9,100 bases of DNA from Thermococcus sp. (GTDB lineage: Archaea; Methanobacteriota_B; Thermococci; Thermococcales; Thermococcaceae), in assembly GCA_011050175.1 (NCBI GenBank), contig DRGF01000175.1, forward strand, positions 1 through 9,100, given 5' to 3'. This document shows, in pieces, positions 1 to 4,652 of the stretch (its first letter is position 1; each line of letters starts with the position of its first letter). Under the pieces are notes generated by a model. That model had not been told where the DNA came from. It saw nothing but the letters and a program-made list of their open reading frames with translations, and made no database searches. A program made the position numbers and the translations under genes.

Positions 1-1
1 A

Positions 2-448
2 GAAGTTGTGAGGGGCGATAAGAAGGTCTACGCAGTTGACACGGGAATGCTCAACGCTGTCCTGCCAAAGGTTTCGGAAAACATCGGCAGACTCATGGAG
101 AACGCAGTTTTCATTGAACTCCTACGGTTCAAATATTACACGAGACCCAGTGTTGAACTCTACCATTATCGAGACACCAAAGGCGAGGTGGACTTTGTCG
201 TGAGGGATAAAGGAGAGACCGAACTTATACAGGTTACGTATGCCTCAAGTGAGGATGAAGTAGCTTCAAGGGAGGTGGAGAACCTTTTCAGGGTTATGGA
301 ACTGTTTGGTGTGAAGAGGGGGACGCTGGTGACGTGGGACTACTCGGGGGAAATAATGCGAGACAACCTAACGGTTAAGGCCGTCCCGCTGTGGAGATGG
401 CTTTTAAATTCCCACGTCAAACTTTTTAATCAAAACCCCAACCTTTAG
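2..448 (+). CDS. Archaeal AAA-type ATPase, C-terminal part with DUF4143 domain (5'-truncated)
   Basis: This is the last 148 codons of a gene that begins before the window. The frame is open to base 2, and the GTG at 8 is almost certainly internal because the protein starts in mid-domain. What remains resembles the C-terminal DUF4143 domain that follows the P-loop NTPase domain in a large family of prokaryotic ATPases. Visible hallmarks are 'VYAVDTGML' (near base 30), the helix 'ENAVFIELLR' (from base 98), 'GEVDFVV' (around 185-205) and 'LIQVTY' (around 225-240). The E...EVD...Q pattern fits the PD-(D/E)xK-like fold proposed for DUF4143, although a nuclease activity is not established here. 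The cellular role of the family is poorly known. The Walker motifs would lie outside the window. The final 15 or so codons (after 'LWRWLL') overlap the TATA-like elements of the downstream fumarase operon, so the tail may be poorly constrained. Confidence 0.85.
   Translation, partial: EVVRGDKKVYAVDTGMLNAVLPKVSENIGRLMENAVFIELLRFKYYTRPSVELYHYRDTKGEVDFVVRDKGETELIQVTYASSEDEVASREVENLFRVMELFGVKRGTLVTWDYSGEIMRDNLTVKAVPLWRWLLNSHVKLFNQNPNL
400..430 (+). promoter_or_regulatory. Probable promoter of the fumarase operon, inside the end of the ATPase gene
   Basis: Two TATA-like elements lie here: CTTTTAAATT at 401-410 and ACTTTTTAAT at about 420-430. Archaeal transcription starts about 25 bases downstream of the box centre. 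The second box would start RNA near 450, giving a leader of about 13 bases that carries the AGGTGAG ribosome binding site at 451-457. The first would give a leader of about 30 bases. Which is used cannot be decided from sequence. Both overlap the coding end of the upstream ATPase gene. Confidence 0.5.
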
Positions 449-463
449 ACAGGTGAGTGCCGA

Positions 464-1318
464 TTGCTTGTCGATGCCATCGTCGAGGCGATAAGACTCG
501 CCGTCACAAGGATTCCGGACGACGTTGTTTTGGCCCTCAAGGAAGCCTACGCTGGGGAGGAAGGCGAGGTAGCGCGCTTCAACCTCGAAAACATCCTGAA
601 GGCGGTGGAAATCGGGAGAGATGGCTCCATCCCCGTCTGCCAGGACACGGGAACGCTCACGTTCTTCGTGAGGGCAGGGGTTGAGAGTCCTTACCTTCGC
701 GGACTGGAGGGGGCGATATTCGAGGCGACGAGGAGGGCCACGGAGGAAATTCCCCTCAGGCCCAACGCCGTCGATGTTATGACCGGGAAGAACTCCGGGG
801 ACAACACCGGTCGGTTTGTCCCTGTGGTCCACTGGGAGCTCGCTGAGGGGAGCGAAATCGAGATAGCCGTCCTCCCCAAGGGGGGCGGCAGCGAGAACTG
901 CTCCGCCCTCGCCATGCTGACCCCAAGCGAGGGATGGGAGGGGGTGAGGCGCTTCGTCCTCGAGCGGGTCAGGAAGTGCGGCGGCAAGCCCTGTCCGCCG
1001 GTTGTTCTGGGCATAGGCGTGGGGGGTGGGGCCGACCAGGCCCTGCTGCTGGCCAAGAAAGCCCTGCTGAGAAAGGGAGAGGAGAGGCACCCCGACGAGA
1101 GAATAGCGGAGATCGAGAAAGAGATTCTGGAGGAAGTAAACGCCCTCGGGATCGGTCCGATGGGCATGGGTGGAAGGACCACGGCCCTGGACGTTAAGAT
1201 AGAGGTTGCCCACAGGCACCCGGCGAGCTTTCCGGTCGGTCTGGTCGTTCAGTGCTGGGCCAGCAGGAGGGCCTTCGTGGAGATAAAGCCCGACGGGAGG
1301 GTGGAAGTGTGGCAGTGA
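464..1318 (+). CDS. Class I fumarate hydratase-type hydro-lyase, alpha (N-terminal, FeS) subunit
   Basis: This is the FeS-binding half of a two-subunit class I fumarase, which interconverts fumarate and malate in the cytoplasm; 284 aa is normal for a separate alpha subunit. Three cysteines match the [4Fe-4S] ligands of E. coli FumA in context and spacing: C59 in 'VCQDTG', C177 in 'KPCPPVVLG' and C264 in 'VQCWASRR'. Other family motifs are 'SGDNTGRFVP' (111-120), 'PKGGGSEN' (138-145), 'LTPSEG' (152-157), 'GIGVGGGADQALLLAKKAL' (183-201) and 'GPMGMGGRTTALDVKIE' (231-247). The TTG start at 464 is chosen because AGGTGAG at 451-457 sits at proper spacing and no ATG or GTG is in frame nearby. The gene overlaps the beta-subunit gene by 10 bases, so the two are probably translationally coupled. 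Oxygen-sensitive class I enzymes suit an anaerobe. L-tartrate dehydratase alpha belongs to the same family and cannot be excluded by sequence alone, but the adjacent malic enzyme favours fumarase. Confidence 0.92.
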   Translation: MLVDAIVEAIRLAVTRIPDDVVLALKEAYAGEEGEVARFNLENILKAVEIGRDGSIPVCQDTGTLTFFVRAGVESPYLRGLEGAIFEATRRATEEIPLRPNAVDVMTGKNSGDNTGRFVPVVHWELAEGSEIEIAVLPKGGGSENCSALAMLTPSEGWEGVRRFVLERVRKCGGKPCPPVVLGIGVGGGADQALLLAKKALLRKGEERHPDERIAEIEKEILEEVNALGIGPMGMGGRTTALDVKIEVAHRHPASFPVGLVVQCWASRRAFVEIKPDGRVEVWQ

Positions 1319-1830
1319 GGCTAAAGACCCCTCTGAGCGAGGCGGATGTTCTGGGTCTTAAAGCGGGGGACGTAGTCTACCTCTCCGGTACAATCTACAC
1401 TGCAAGGGATTCTGCACACAGAAAAATCCTGGGACTGGCCGGGAGGGGGGAGCTTCCGTTTGAGCTTGATGGCGCGGTTGTGTACCACTGCGGCCCCGTG
1501 GTGAGGAAAACGGGTAGTGGCTATGAGATAGTCTCTGCCGGACCGACGACGAGCGCGAGGATGAACCGCTACCTCGGCGGGATTTTAGGGCTCGGGGTCA
1601 GGGGGATAATCGGAAAGGGCGGGATGAGCGGTGAACCTTTCAAGGGAAGGGCCGTTTACTTCGCCTTTACCGGGGGCGCCGGCTCCCTCGCGGCGAAGAG
1701 TGTAAAGAGGGTCGTTGACGTCCTCTGGATGGAGGAGCTGGGGATTCCAGAGGCGGTGTGGGTTCTTGAGGTTGAGGACTTCCCGCTGCTGGTCGCGATA
1801 GACGCCCATGGGAACTCGCTCTACCTGTAG
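1309..1830 (+). CDS. Class I fumarate hydratase-type hydro-lyase, beta (C-terminal) subunit
   Basis: This is the partner subunit that completes the active site of the two-chain class I fumarase. Family motifs, numbered from the chosen start, are 'GDVVYLSG' (about 20-27), 'ARDSAHRK' (about 31-38), 'YHCGPV' (about 61-66), 'SAGPTTSARM' (about 76-85), 'IIGKGGMS' (about 99-106), 'GGAGSLAA' (about 121-128) and 'WVLEVEDFPLLVAIDAHGNS' near the end. From GTG 1309 the protein has 173 residues, typical for archaeal beta subunits. This GTG lies 8 bases after GGAGG (1296-1300) and overlaps the end of the alpha gene. A second in-frame GTG at 1315 would shorten it by two residues. The open frame reaches upstream to 1252, but that part lies inside the alpha gene and lacks family similarity. 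The stop codon overlaps the convergent malic enzyme gene. Substrate choice between fumarate and tartrate carries the same uncertainty as the alpha subunit. Confidence 0.92.
   Translation: MAVRLKTPLSEADVLGLKAGDVVYLSGTIYTARDSAHRKILGLAGRGELPFELDGAVVYHCGPVVRKTGSGYEIVSAGPTTSARMNRYLGGILGLGVRGIIGKGGMSGEPFKGRAVYFAFTGGAGSLAAKSVKRVVDVLWMEELGIPEAVWVLEVEDFPLLVAIDAHGNSLYL
1821..1830. other. Convergent stop-codon overlap, fumarase beta / malic enzyme
   Basis: The ten bases CTACCTGTAG contain the TAG stop of fumarase beta on the plus strand (1828-1830) and, read on the minus strand, the TAG stop of malic enzyme (1823-1821). The outer four bases on each side are inverted complements. No separate terminator or spacer exists between these two genes. 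Confidence 0.9.
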
Positions 1831-3104
1831 CGCTTCCTCTCCTCATTCATCGGAACTATGAACCGCGAGTAGAAGTCCCGCCACATCCTCAGCCTCTCCG
1901 CGACTTCCTCGGGGTCAACCCTCGTCCTTGCGACCCCTTCCCTCATTACCTCCTCCGCGACGGCCCTCGCCACGGCGGGGTGAACCTCCGGATGGAAGGG
2001 CGAGGGAATTATCTCCTCCTCGCTCGGTTCTATCACGGACGCCATTGCCCTCGATGCCGCCACGACCATGCCGTCGGTTATCGTCCTCGCCCTGGTGTCA
2101 AGCGCCCCCCTGAATATGGCTGGGAAGCCGAGCAGGTTGTTTATCTGGTTCGGGTAGTCGCTCCTCCCCGTCGCGACGATTCTTGCACCTGCTTTCTTCG
2201 CTTCCTCCGGAAGTATCTCTGGCGTTGGGTTTGCAAGTGGGAAGACTATGGCATCGTCGGCCATCTTCTCAATCCACTCAGGCTTTATGACGCCGGGCCC
2301 TGGTCTCGTGAACGAGATGAGAACGTCCGCACCGTTGAGTGCCTCTTCAGGGCCCCCTTCAATCCCTTCACCGTTCGTCTTGGAGAGGAGCTCCCCCCTG
2401 TACGGGAAAAGCTCTTCGAGCGGCAAATCTGGGGTTAGGATCTTTGGCTTACCGTCAACGAGCTCAACAACGCGGACGTTTTGGGGCTTAACACCGGCTT
2501 TAGTGAGGAGCCTGAGGGTCGCAAAACCGGCCGCTCCGGCGCCGAAGAGTGCGATGCTCACCTCGCCCAACTTCTTGCCAACGACTTTGAGGGCGTTGAG
2601 CAGGCCTGCCAGAACGACCGAAGCGGTCCCCTGCTGGTCGTCGTGGAAGACGGGAATGTCCAGCTCGTTGCGGAGCCTCTCAAGGATGTAGAAGCACTTC
2701 GGCGAGGCTATGTCTTCTAGGTTTATACCTCCAAACGACGGTGAAACCGCCTTGACGACCTGGATGAACCTTTCTGGGTCCTTCTCGGCCAGAACGAGGG
2801 GGAAAGCATCGACACCGCCGAAGGCCTTGAAGAGGAGCGCCTTCCCCTCCATGACAGGAAGCGCCGCCGAGGGCCCTATGTCGCCGAGGCCCAGCACCCG
2901 TGTCCCGTCACTTACAACGGCCACTGTGTTGCACCTGTTGGTGTACTCGCAGGGGTCTTCCCCGCTGGCTATCGCCTTTGAAACCTCCGCCACGCCGGGG
3001 GTGTATGCCAGACTGAGGGTCTCCCTTGTGAGGGGAACCTTGGGTATTATCTCTACCTTTCCGTTGCCCAGAAAGTTGCCGCGGTGAAAGTTCAAGGCGT
3101 CCAT
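1821..3104 (-). CDS. Malic enzyme (malate dehydrogenase, oxaloacetate-decarboxylating)
   Basis: This enzyme oxidatively decarboxylates L-malate to pyruvate and CO2 with NAD(P)+. At 427 aa it is the short prokaryotic form. Catalytic elements are Y34 in 'AYTPGVAE', K88 in 'MEGKALLFK', and the divalent-metal ligands E130/D131 in 'GGINLEDIASP' and D156 in 'FHDDQQGT'. The Rossmann nucleotide loop is 'FGAGAAG' (187-193). The C-terminal signature is 'LANPTPEI' (290-297) and 'GRSDYPNQINNLLGFPAIFRG' split over 313-333. The ATG at 3104 is preceded on the minus strand by GGTGGT with a short spacer, and an AT-rich box lies upstream. The 3' end overlaps the fumarase beta gene by 10 bases in convergent arrangement. 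Malic enzyme of Thermococcus kodakarensis has been studied biochemically. Here it would take malate from the neighbouring fumarase and supply pyruvate and reducing power. NAD versus NADP preference cannot be read with confidence. Confidence 0.95.
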   Translation of the reverse strand: MDALNFHRGNFLGNGKVEIIPKVPLTRETLSLAYTPGVAEVSKAIASGEDPCEYTNRCNTVAVVSDGTRVLGLGDIGPSAALPVMEGKALLFKAFGGVDAFPLVLAEKDPERFIQVVKAVSPSFGGINLEDIASPKCFYILERLRNELDIPVFHDDQQGTASVVLAGLLNALKVVGKKLGEVSIALFGAGAAGFATLRLLTKAGVKPQNVRVVELVDGKPKILTPDLPLEELFPYRGELLSKTNGEGIEGGPEEALNGADVLISFTRPGPGVIKPEWIEKMADDAIVFPLANPTPEILPEEAKKAGARIVATGRSDYPNQINNLLGFPAIFRGALDTRARTITDGMVVAASRAMASVIEPSEEEIIPSPFHPEVHPAVARAVAEEVMREGVARTRVDPEEVAERLRMWRDFYSRFIVPMNEERKRYR

Positions 3105-3133
3105 TCAACCACCGGATTTTGTTGGCGCCTGGA

Positions 3134-3147
3134 AGTTAAAAATTATT
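3134..3147 (-). promoter_or_regulatory. Probable malic enzyme promoter (TATA element)
   Basis: Read on the minus strand, AATAATTTTTAAC is an archaeal TATA-like box centred near 3141. A start site about 25 bases on, near 3116, would leave a leader of about 12 bases with GGTGGT just before the ATG at 3104. Confidence 0.55.
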
Positions 3148-3163
3148 TGATTTACGGTCAAAT
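3145..3163. repeat. Inverted repeat beside the malic enzyme promoter (possible operator)
   Basis: ATTTGA (3145-3150) and TCAAAT (3158-3163) form a perfect 6-base inverted repeat with a 7-base spacer. It touches the upstream edge of the malic enzyme TATA element, where the TFB recognition element or a regulator could bind. It does not match the TATCAC-N5-GTGATA motif known for the Thermococcales glycolytic regulator. A role is inferred from position only. Confidence 0.3.
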
Positions 3164-3218
3164 TTGCCAGGTGAATGGCCATCAAACGCCCTGACGATTC
3201 TGCCACCCCCTGACCAAA

Positions 3219-3229
3219 AACTTTTAAAC
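3219..3229 (+). promoter_or_regulatory. Probable promoter of tRNA-Ala (TATA element)
   Basis: AACTTTTAAAC lies about 34 bases before the mature tRNA 5' end (3258), preceded by an A-run that could be the TFB recognition element. A start about 25 bases downstream falls near 3249-3252, leaving a short 5' leader for RNase P to remove. Confidence 0.6.
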
Positions 3230-3230
3230 C

Positions 3231-3256
3231 CTCCCGGGGTTCACTATAACCGGGAG
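3231..3256. repeat. Inverted repeat between TATA box and tRNA-Ala
   Basis: CTCCCGG (3231-3237) and CCGGGAG (3250-3256) are perfect 7-base inverted complements separated by 12 bases. The left arm follows the tRNA TATA box and the right arm ends just before the tRNA 5' end, so the expected start site lies near the right arm. A protein-binding site, or chance in GC-rich DNA, are both possible. Confidence 0.5.
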
Positions 3257-3257
3257 T

Positions 3258-3335
3258 GGGCCGGTAGCTCAGCCTGGTATGAGCGCCGCCCTCGCAAGGC
3301 GGAGGCCGCGGGTTCAAATCCCGCCCGGTCCACCA
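3258..3335 (+). tRNA. tRNA-Ala(CGC): tRNA-Ala, anticodon CGC
   Basis: A complete cloverleaf can be folded. The acceptor stem GGGCCGG (3258-3264) pairs with CCGGTCC (3325-3331) and includes the G3:U70 wobble pair that marks alanine tRNAs. The D arm is GCTC/GAGC (3267-3270, 3281-3284). The anticodon stem is CCGCC/GGCGG (3286-3290, 3298-3302) around the loop CTCGCAA, with anticodon CGC at 3293-3295, reading GCG codons. The variable loop is AGGCC. The T arm is GCGGG-TTCAAAT-CCCGC (3308-3324). The discriminator is A (3332), followed by a gene-encoded CCA at 3333-3335, common in Thermococcales. No intron is present. It has its own promoter and is divergent from malic enzyme. Confidence 0.98.
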
Positions 3336-3345
3336 ACACTTCTTA

Positions 3346-3361
3346 AGCGGAAATTTCTGCT
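3346..3361. repeat. Imperfect 16-base palindrome after tRNA-Ala
   Basis: AGCGGAAATTTCTGCT is palindromic except for one G/T mismatch pair. Its arms are one copy each of the heptamer GCRGAAA and its complement. The same heptamer recurs nearby as TTTCTGC at 3377-3383 and GCAGAAA at 3411-3417. It lies 11 bases after the tRNA and about 100 bases before the M20 gene promoter. Function unknown. Confidence 0.45.
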
Positions 3362-3365
3362 CTTA

Positions 3366-3401
3366 TGCCGTCTTGATTTCTGCGGTTTAACGGCACTTTT
3401 G
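3366..3401 (+). terminator. Weak hairpin with T-tract downstream of tRNA-Ala
   Basis: TGCCGT (3366-3371) pairs with ACGGCA (3390-3395) across an 18-base loop and is followed by CTTTTG. This could help end the tRNA transcript, although archaeal termination mostly depends on T-rich tracts and the tract here is short. The loop holds TTTCTGC, which could instead pair with GCAGAAA at 3411-3417, so two alternative folds are possible. Confidence 0.25.
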
Positions 3402-3459
3402 TATGGGTTTGCAGAAACACCTTGAGCTAACTGGTAGAGGGACGGGCGGATAACGGAAA

Positions 3460-3470
3460 CGGCTTTAAGT
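3460..3470 (+). promoter_or_regulatory. Probable promoter of the M20 peptidase gene (TATA element)
   Basis: CGGCTTTAAGT is a TATA-like element centred near 3466. Transcription would begin near 3490, giving a leader of about 10 bases that contains the GGGTGGT ribosome binding site (3490-3496) before the ATG at 3500. Confidence 0.5.
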
Positions 3471-3499
3471 CTCGGAGTCGTTCTATACAGGGTGGTCTC

Positions 3500-4606
3500 A
3501 TGGAGTTTGAGCTTTTGAAAAGGCTCGTTTCCATTCGCTCCCCGTTCGGGAGTGAGAAAGATATATCGAACTTTATCGCCTCCTTCCTTGAGGAGAGGGG
3601 CTTCGACGTTGAACTGCTGCCTGTGGAGGGCTTTGGGGATGACGTTATAGCGAGGCTTCCCGGAAAGGGAGTTACTGTGGTTCTGAACGGCCACATGGAC
3701 ACGGTGAACCTCTCCCAGGGCTGGACGAGGAATCCCTGGGGCGAGCTCGACGGCGACAGGTTTTACGGCCTCGGCAGTGCCGACATGAAGGCGGGCCTCG
3801 CGGCGCTGATCGCGGCCTTTGTGGAAATGGGCGAACTTTCCAAACGCGAGAGACCGGAGATTATCTTCACGGCCGTCAGCGATGAGGAAGGCTACTCCAG
3901 AGGGACGTGGGAGCTGATAAAAAGCGGAAAACTGGACGGGGCCGACGTTGTTCTCGTCGCCGAGCCGACGAACGAGCGGCTCATGCTCGGCGCTAGGGGC
4001 AGGTTCGTGGTGGAGGTCGAGGTCATCGGGAGGAAGGCCCACGCAGCCCGGCCTGAGCGTGGAATAAATGCTGTGGAGGAGCTGGGAAAACTCATCGGAA
4101 ACCTGGACAGAATACGCCTCCGCTCCCATGCTAAACTGGGGAAGGGCTCATACTGCACACTCCACGTCGAGGGCTCCGCCGACGGGCTGAGCGTCCCCGA
4201 CCGTGCCAGGGCGATAATAGACAGGCACGTGGTCGTCGGGGAGGACTGGGAGAGGGTCAAGGGCGAGCTCCTCAATCTCGCGGGGAGGCTGAACCTGAAG
4301 GGGGAGGTCAGGGTCTCAAAGTTTGCTCGTCCCACCCCAGAGATGCTCCCCTACGTCGTTAAAGAGAACAGCCGTTTTGTCCGCCTTTTCAAGAGGGTTC
4401 ACGCGGAGACGTTCGGAAGGCCCCCGGAAATAACCTACGGCAGGAGCGTGGGGGACTTCAACTACTTTGGTACTTACCTCAACAGACCGACGCTGGTTTA
4501 CGGCCCGAGGGGTGGAAACTGGCATGCGAGCGATGAATGGGTGAGCGTCGAATCCCTGCGGAGGGTGAAGAGGTTCTACGTTGAGTTCCTGAAGGCTCTG
4601 GTTTGA
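3500..4606 (+). CDS. M20 family metallopeptidase / deacylase (ArgE-DapE-CPG2 type)
   Basis: This is a cytoplasmic two-metal hydrolase of the M20 family, which cleaves amide bonds of peptides or N-acyl amino acids. All core residues are visible: H65 and D67 in 'NGHMDTV', bridging D95 in 'GSADMKAG', the catalytic/metal Glu pair E129-E130 in 'SDEEGYS', E155 in 'VAEPTNE', and H342 in 'NWHASDEW'. H181 in 'KAHAARPERG' lies in the dimerisation domain inserted between the two catalytic halves. The length of 368 aa is normal for the family, and no signal peptide is seen. The ATG at 3500 follows GGGTGGT at good spacing. Substrate is uncertain. LysK, which releases lysine or ornithine from the LysW carrier, is related, but no lysW, lysX or lysZ gene is nearby; acetylornithine or succinyl-diaminopimelate deacylation and dipeptidase activity are the other options. 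The gene appears monocistronic and converges on the Lon-like protease gene. Confidence 0.9.
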   Translation: MEFELLKRLVSIRSPFGSEKDISNFIASFLEERGFDVELLPVEGFGDDVIARLPGKGVTVVLNGHMDTVNLSQGWTRNPWGELDGDRFYGLGSADMKAGLAALIAAFVEMGELSKRERPEIIFTAVSDEEGYSRGTWELIKSGKLDGADVVLVAEPTNERLMLGARGRFVVEVEVIGRKAHAARPERGINAVEELGKLIGNLDRIRLRSHAKLGKGSYCTLHVEGSADGLSVPDRARAIIDRHVVVGEDWERVKGELLNLAGRLNLKGEVRVSKFARPTPEMLPYVVKENSRFVRLFKRVHAETFGRPPEITYGRSVGDFNYFGTYLNRPTLVYGPRGGNWHASDEWVSVESLRRVKRFYVEFLKALV

Positions 4607-4652
4607 AAGTACAAAAGAGGGATGAAGGGCCCTGAACGGGCTCAGAGCTTTC
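4607..4652. terminator. Short convergent spacer with weak hairpin, possible bidirectional terminator
   Basis: The 35-base gap between convergent stops includes GCCC-TGAAC-GGGC (4629-4641), extendable by a G-T and a G-C pair to a stem of about 6. On the minus strand it is followed by CTCTTTTG (rc of 4611-4618). On the plus strand TTTCTT follows at 4649-4654, inside the neighbouring gene. This is suggestive only. Confidence 0.3.

Noticed and set aside
404..1219. 271-codon open frame on the minus strand opposite fumarase alpha
   Set aside because: It is a shadow of GC-rich codon use. The plus strand encodes a full, motif-complete fumarase subunit, and the minus translation is low-complexity without recognisable motifs.
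3423..3439. Sequence GAGCTAACTGGTAGAG resembling a tRNA D arm, as if left by integration at the tRNA gene
   Set aside because: No acceptor, anticodon or T arm is found around it, it does not duplicate the 3' end of tRNA-Ala, and no integrase is nearby. Chance similarity is more likely.
3314..4129. 271-codon minus-strand open frame crossing the M20 gene start and reaching the tRNA
   Set aside because: It runs antisense through the M20 catalytic motifs and into the tRNA 3' end, and has no promoter or ribosome binding site. It is a shadow frame.
3500..4606. Assignment of the M20 gene as lysK of the LysW pathway
   Set aside because: The family matches, but no lysine-biosynthesis neighbours are present and the protein is somewhat longer than typical LysK.
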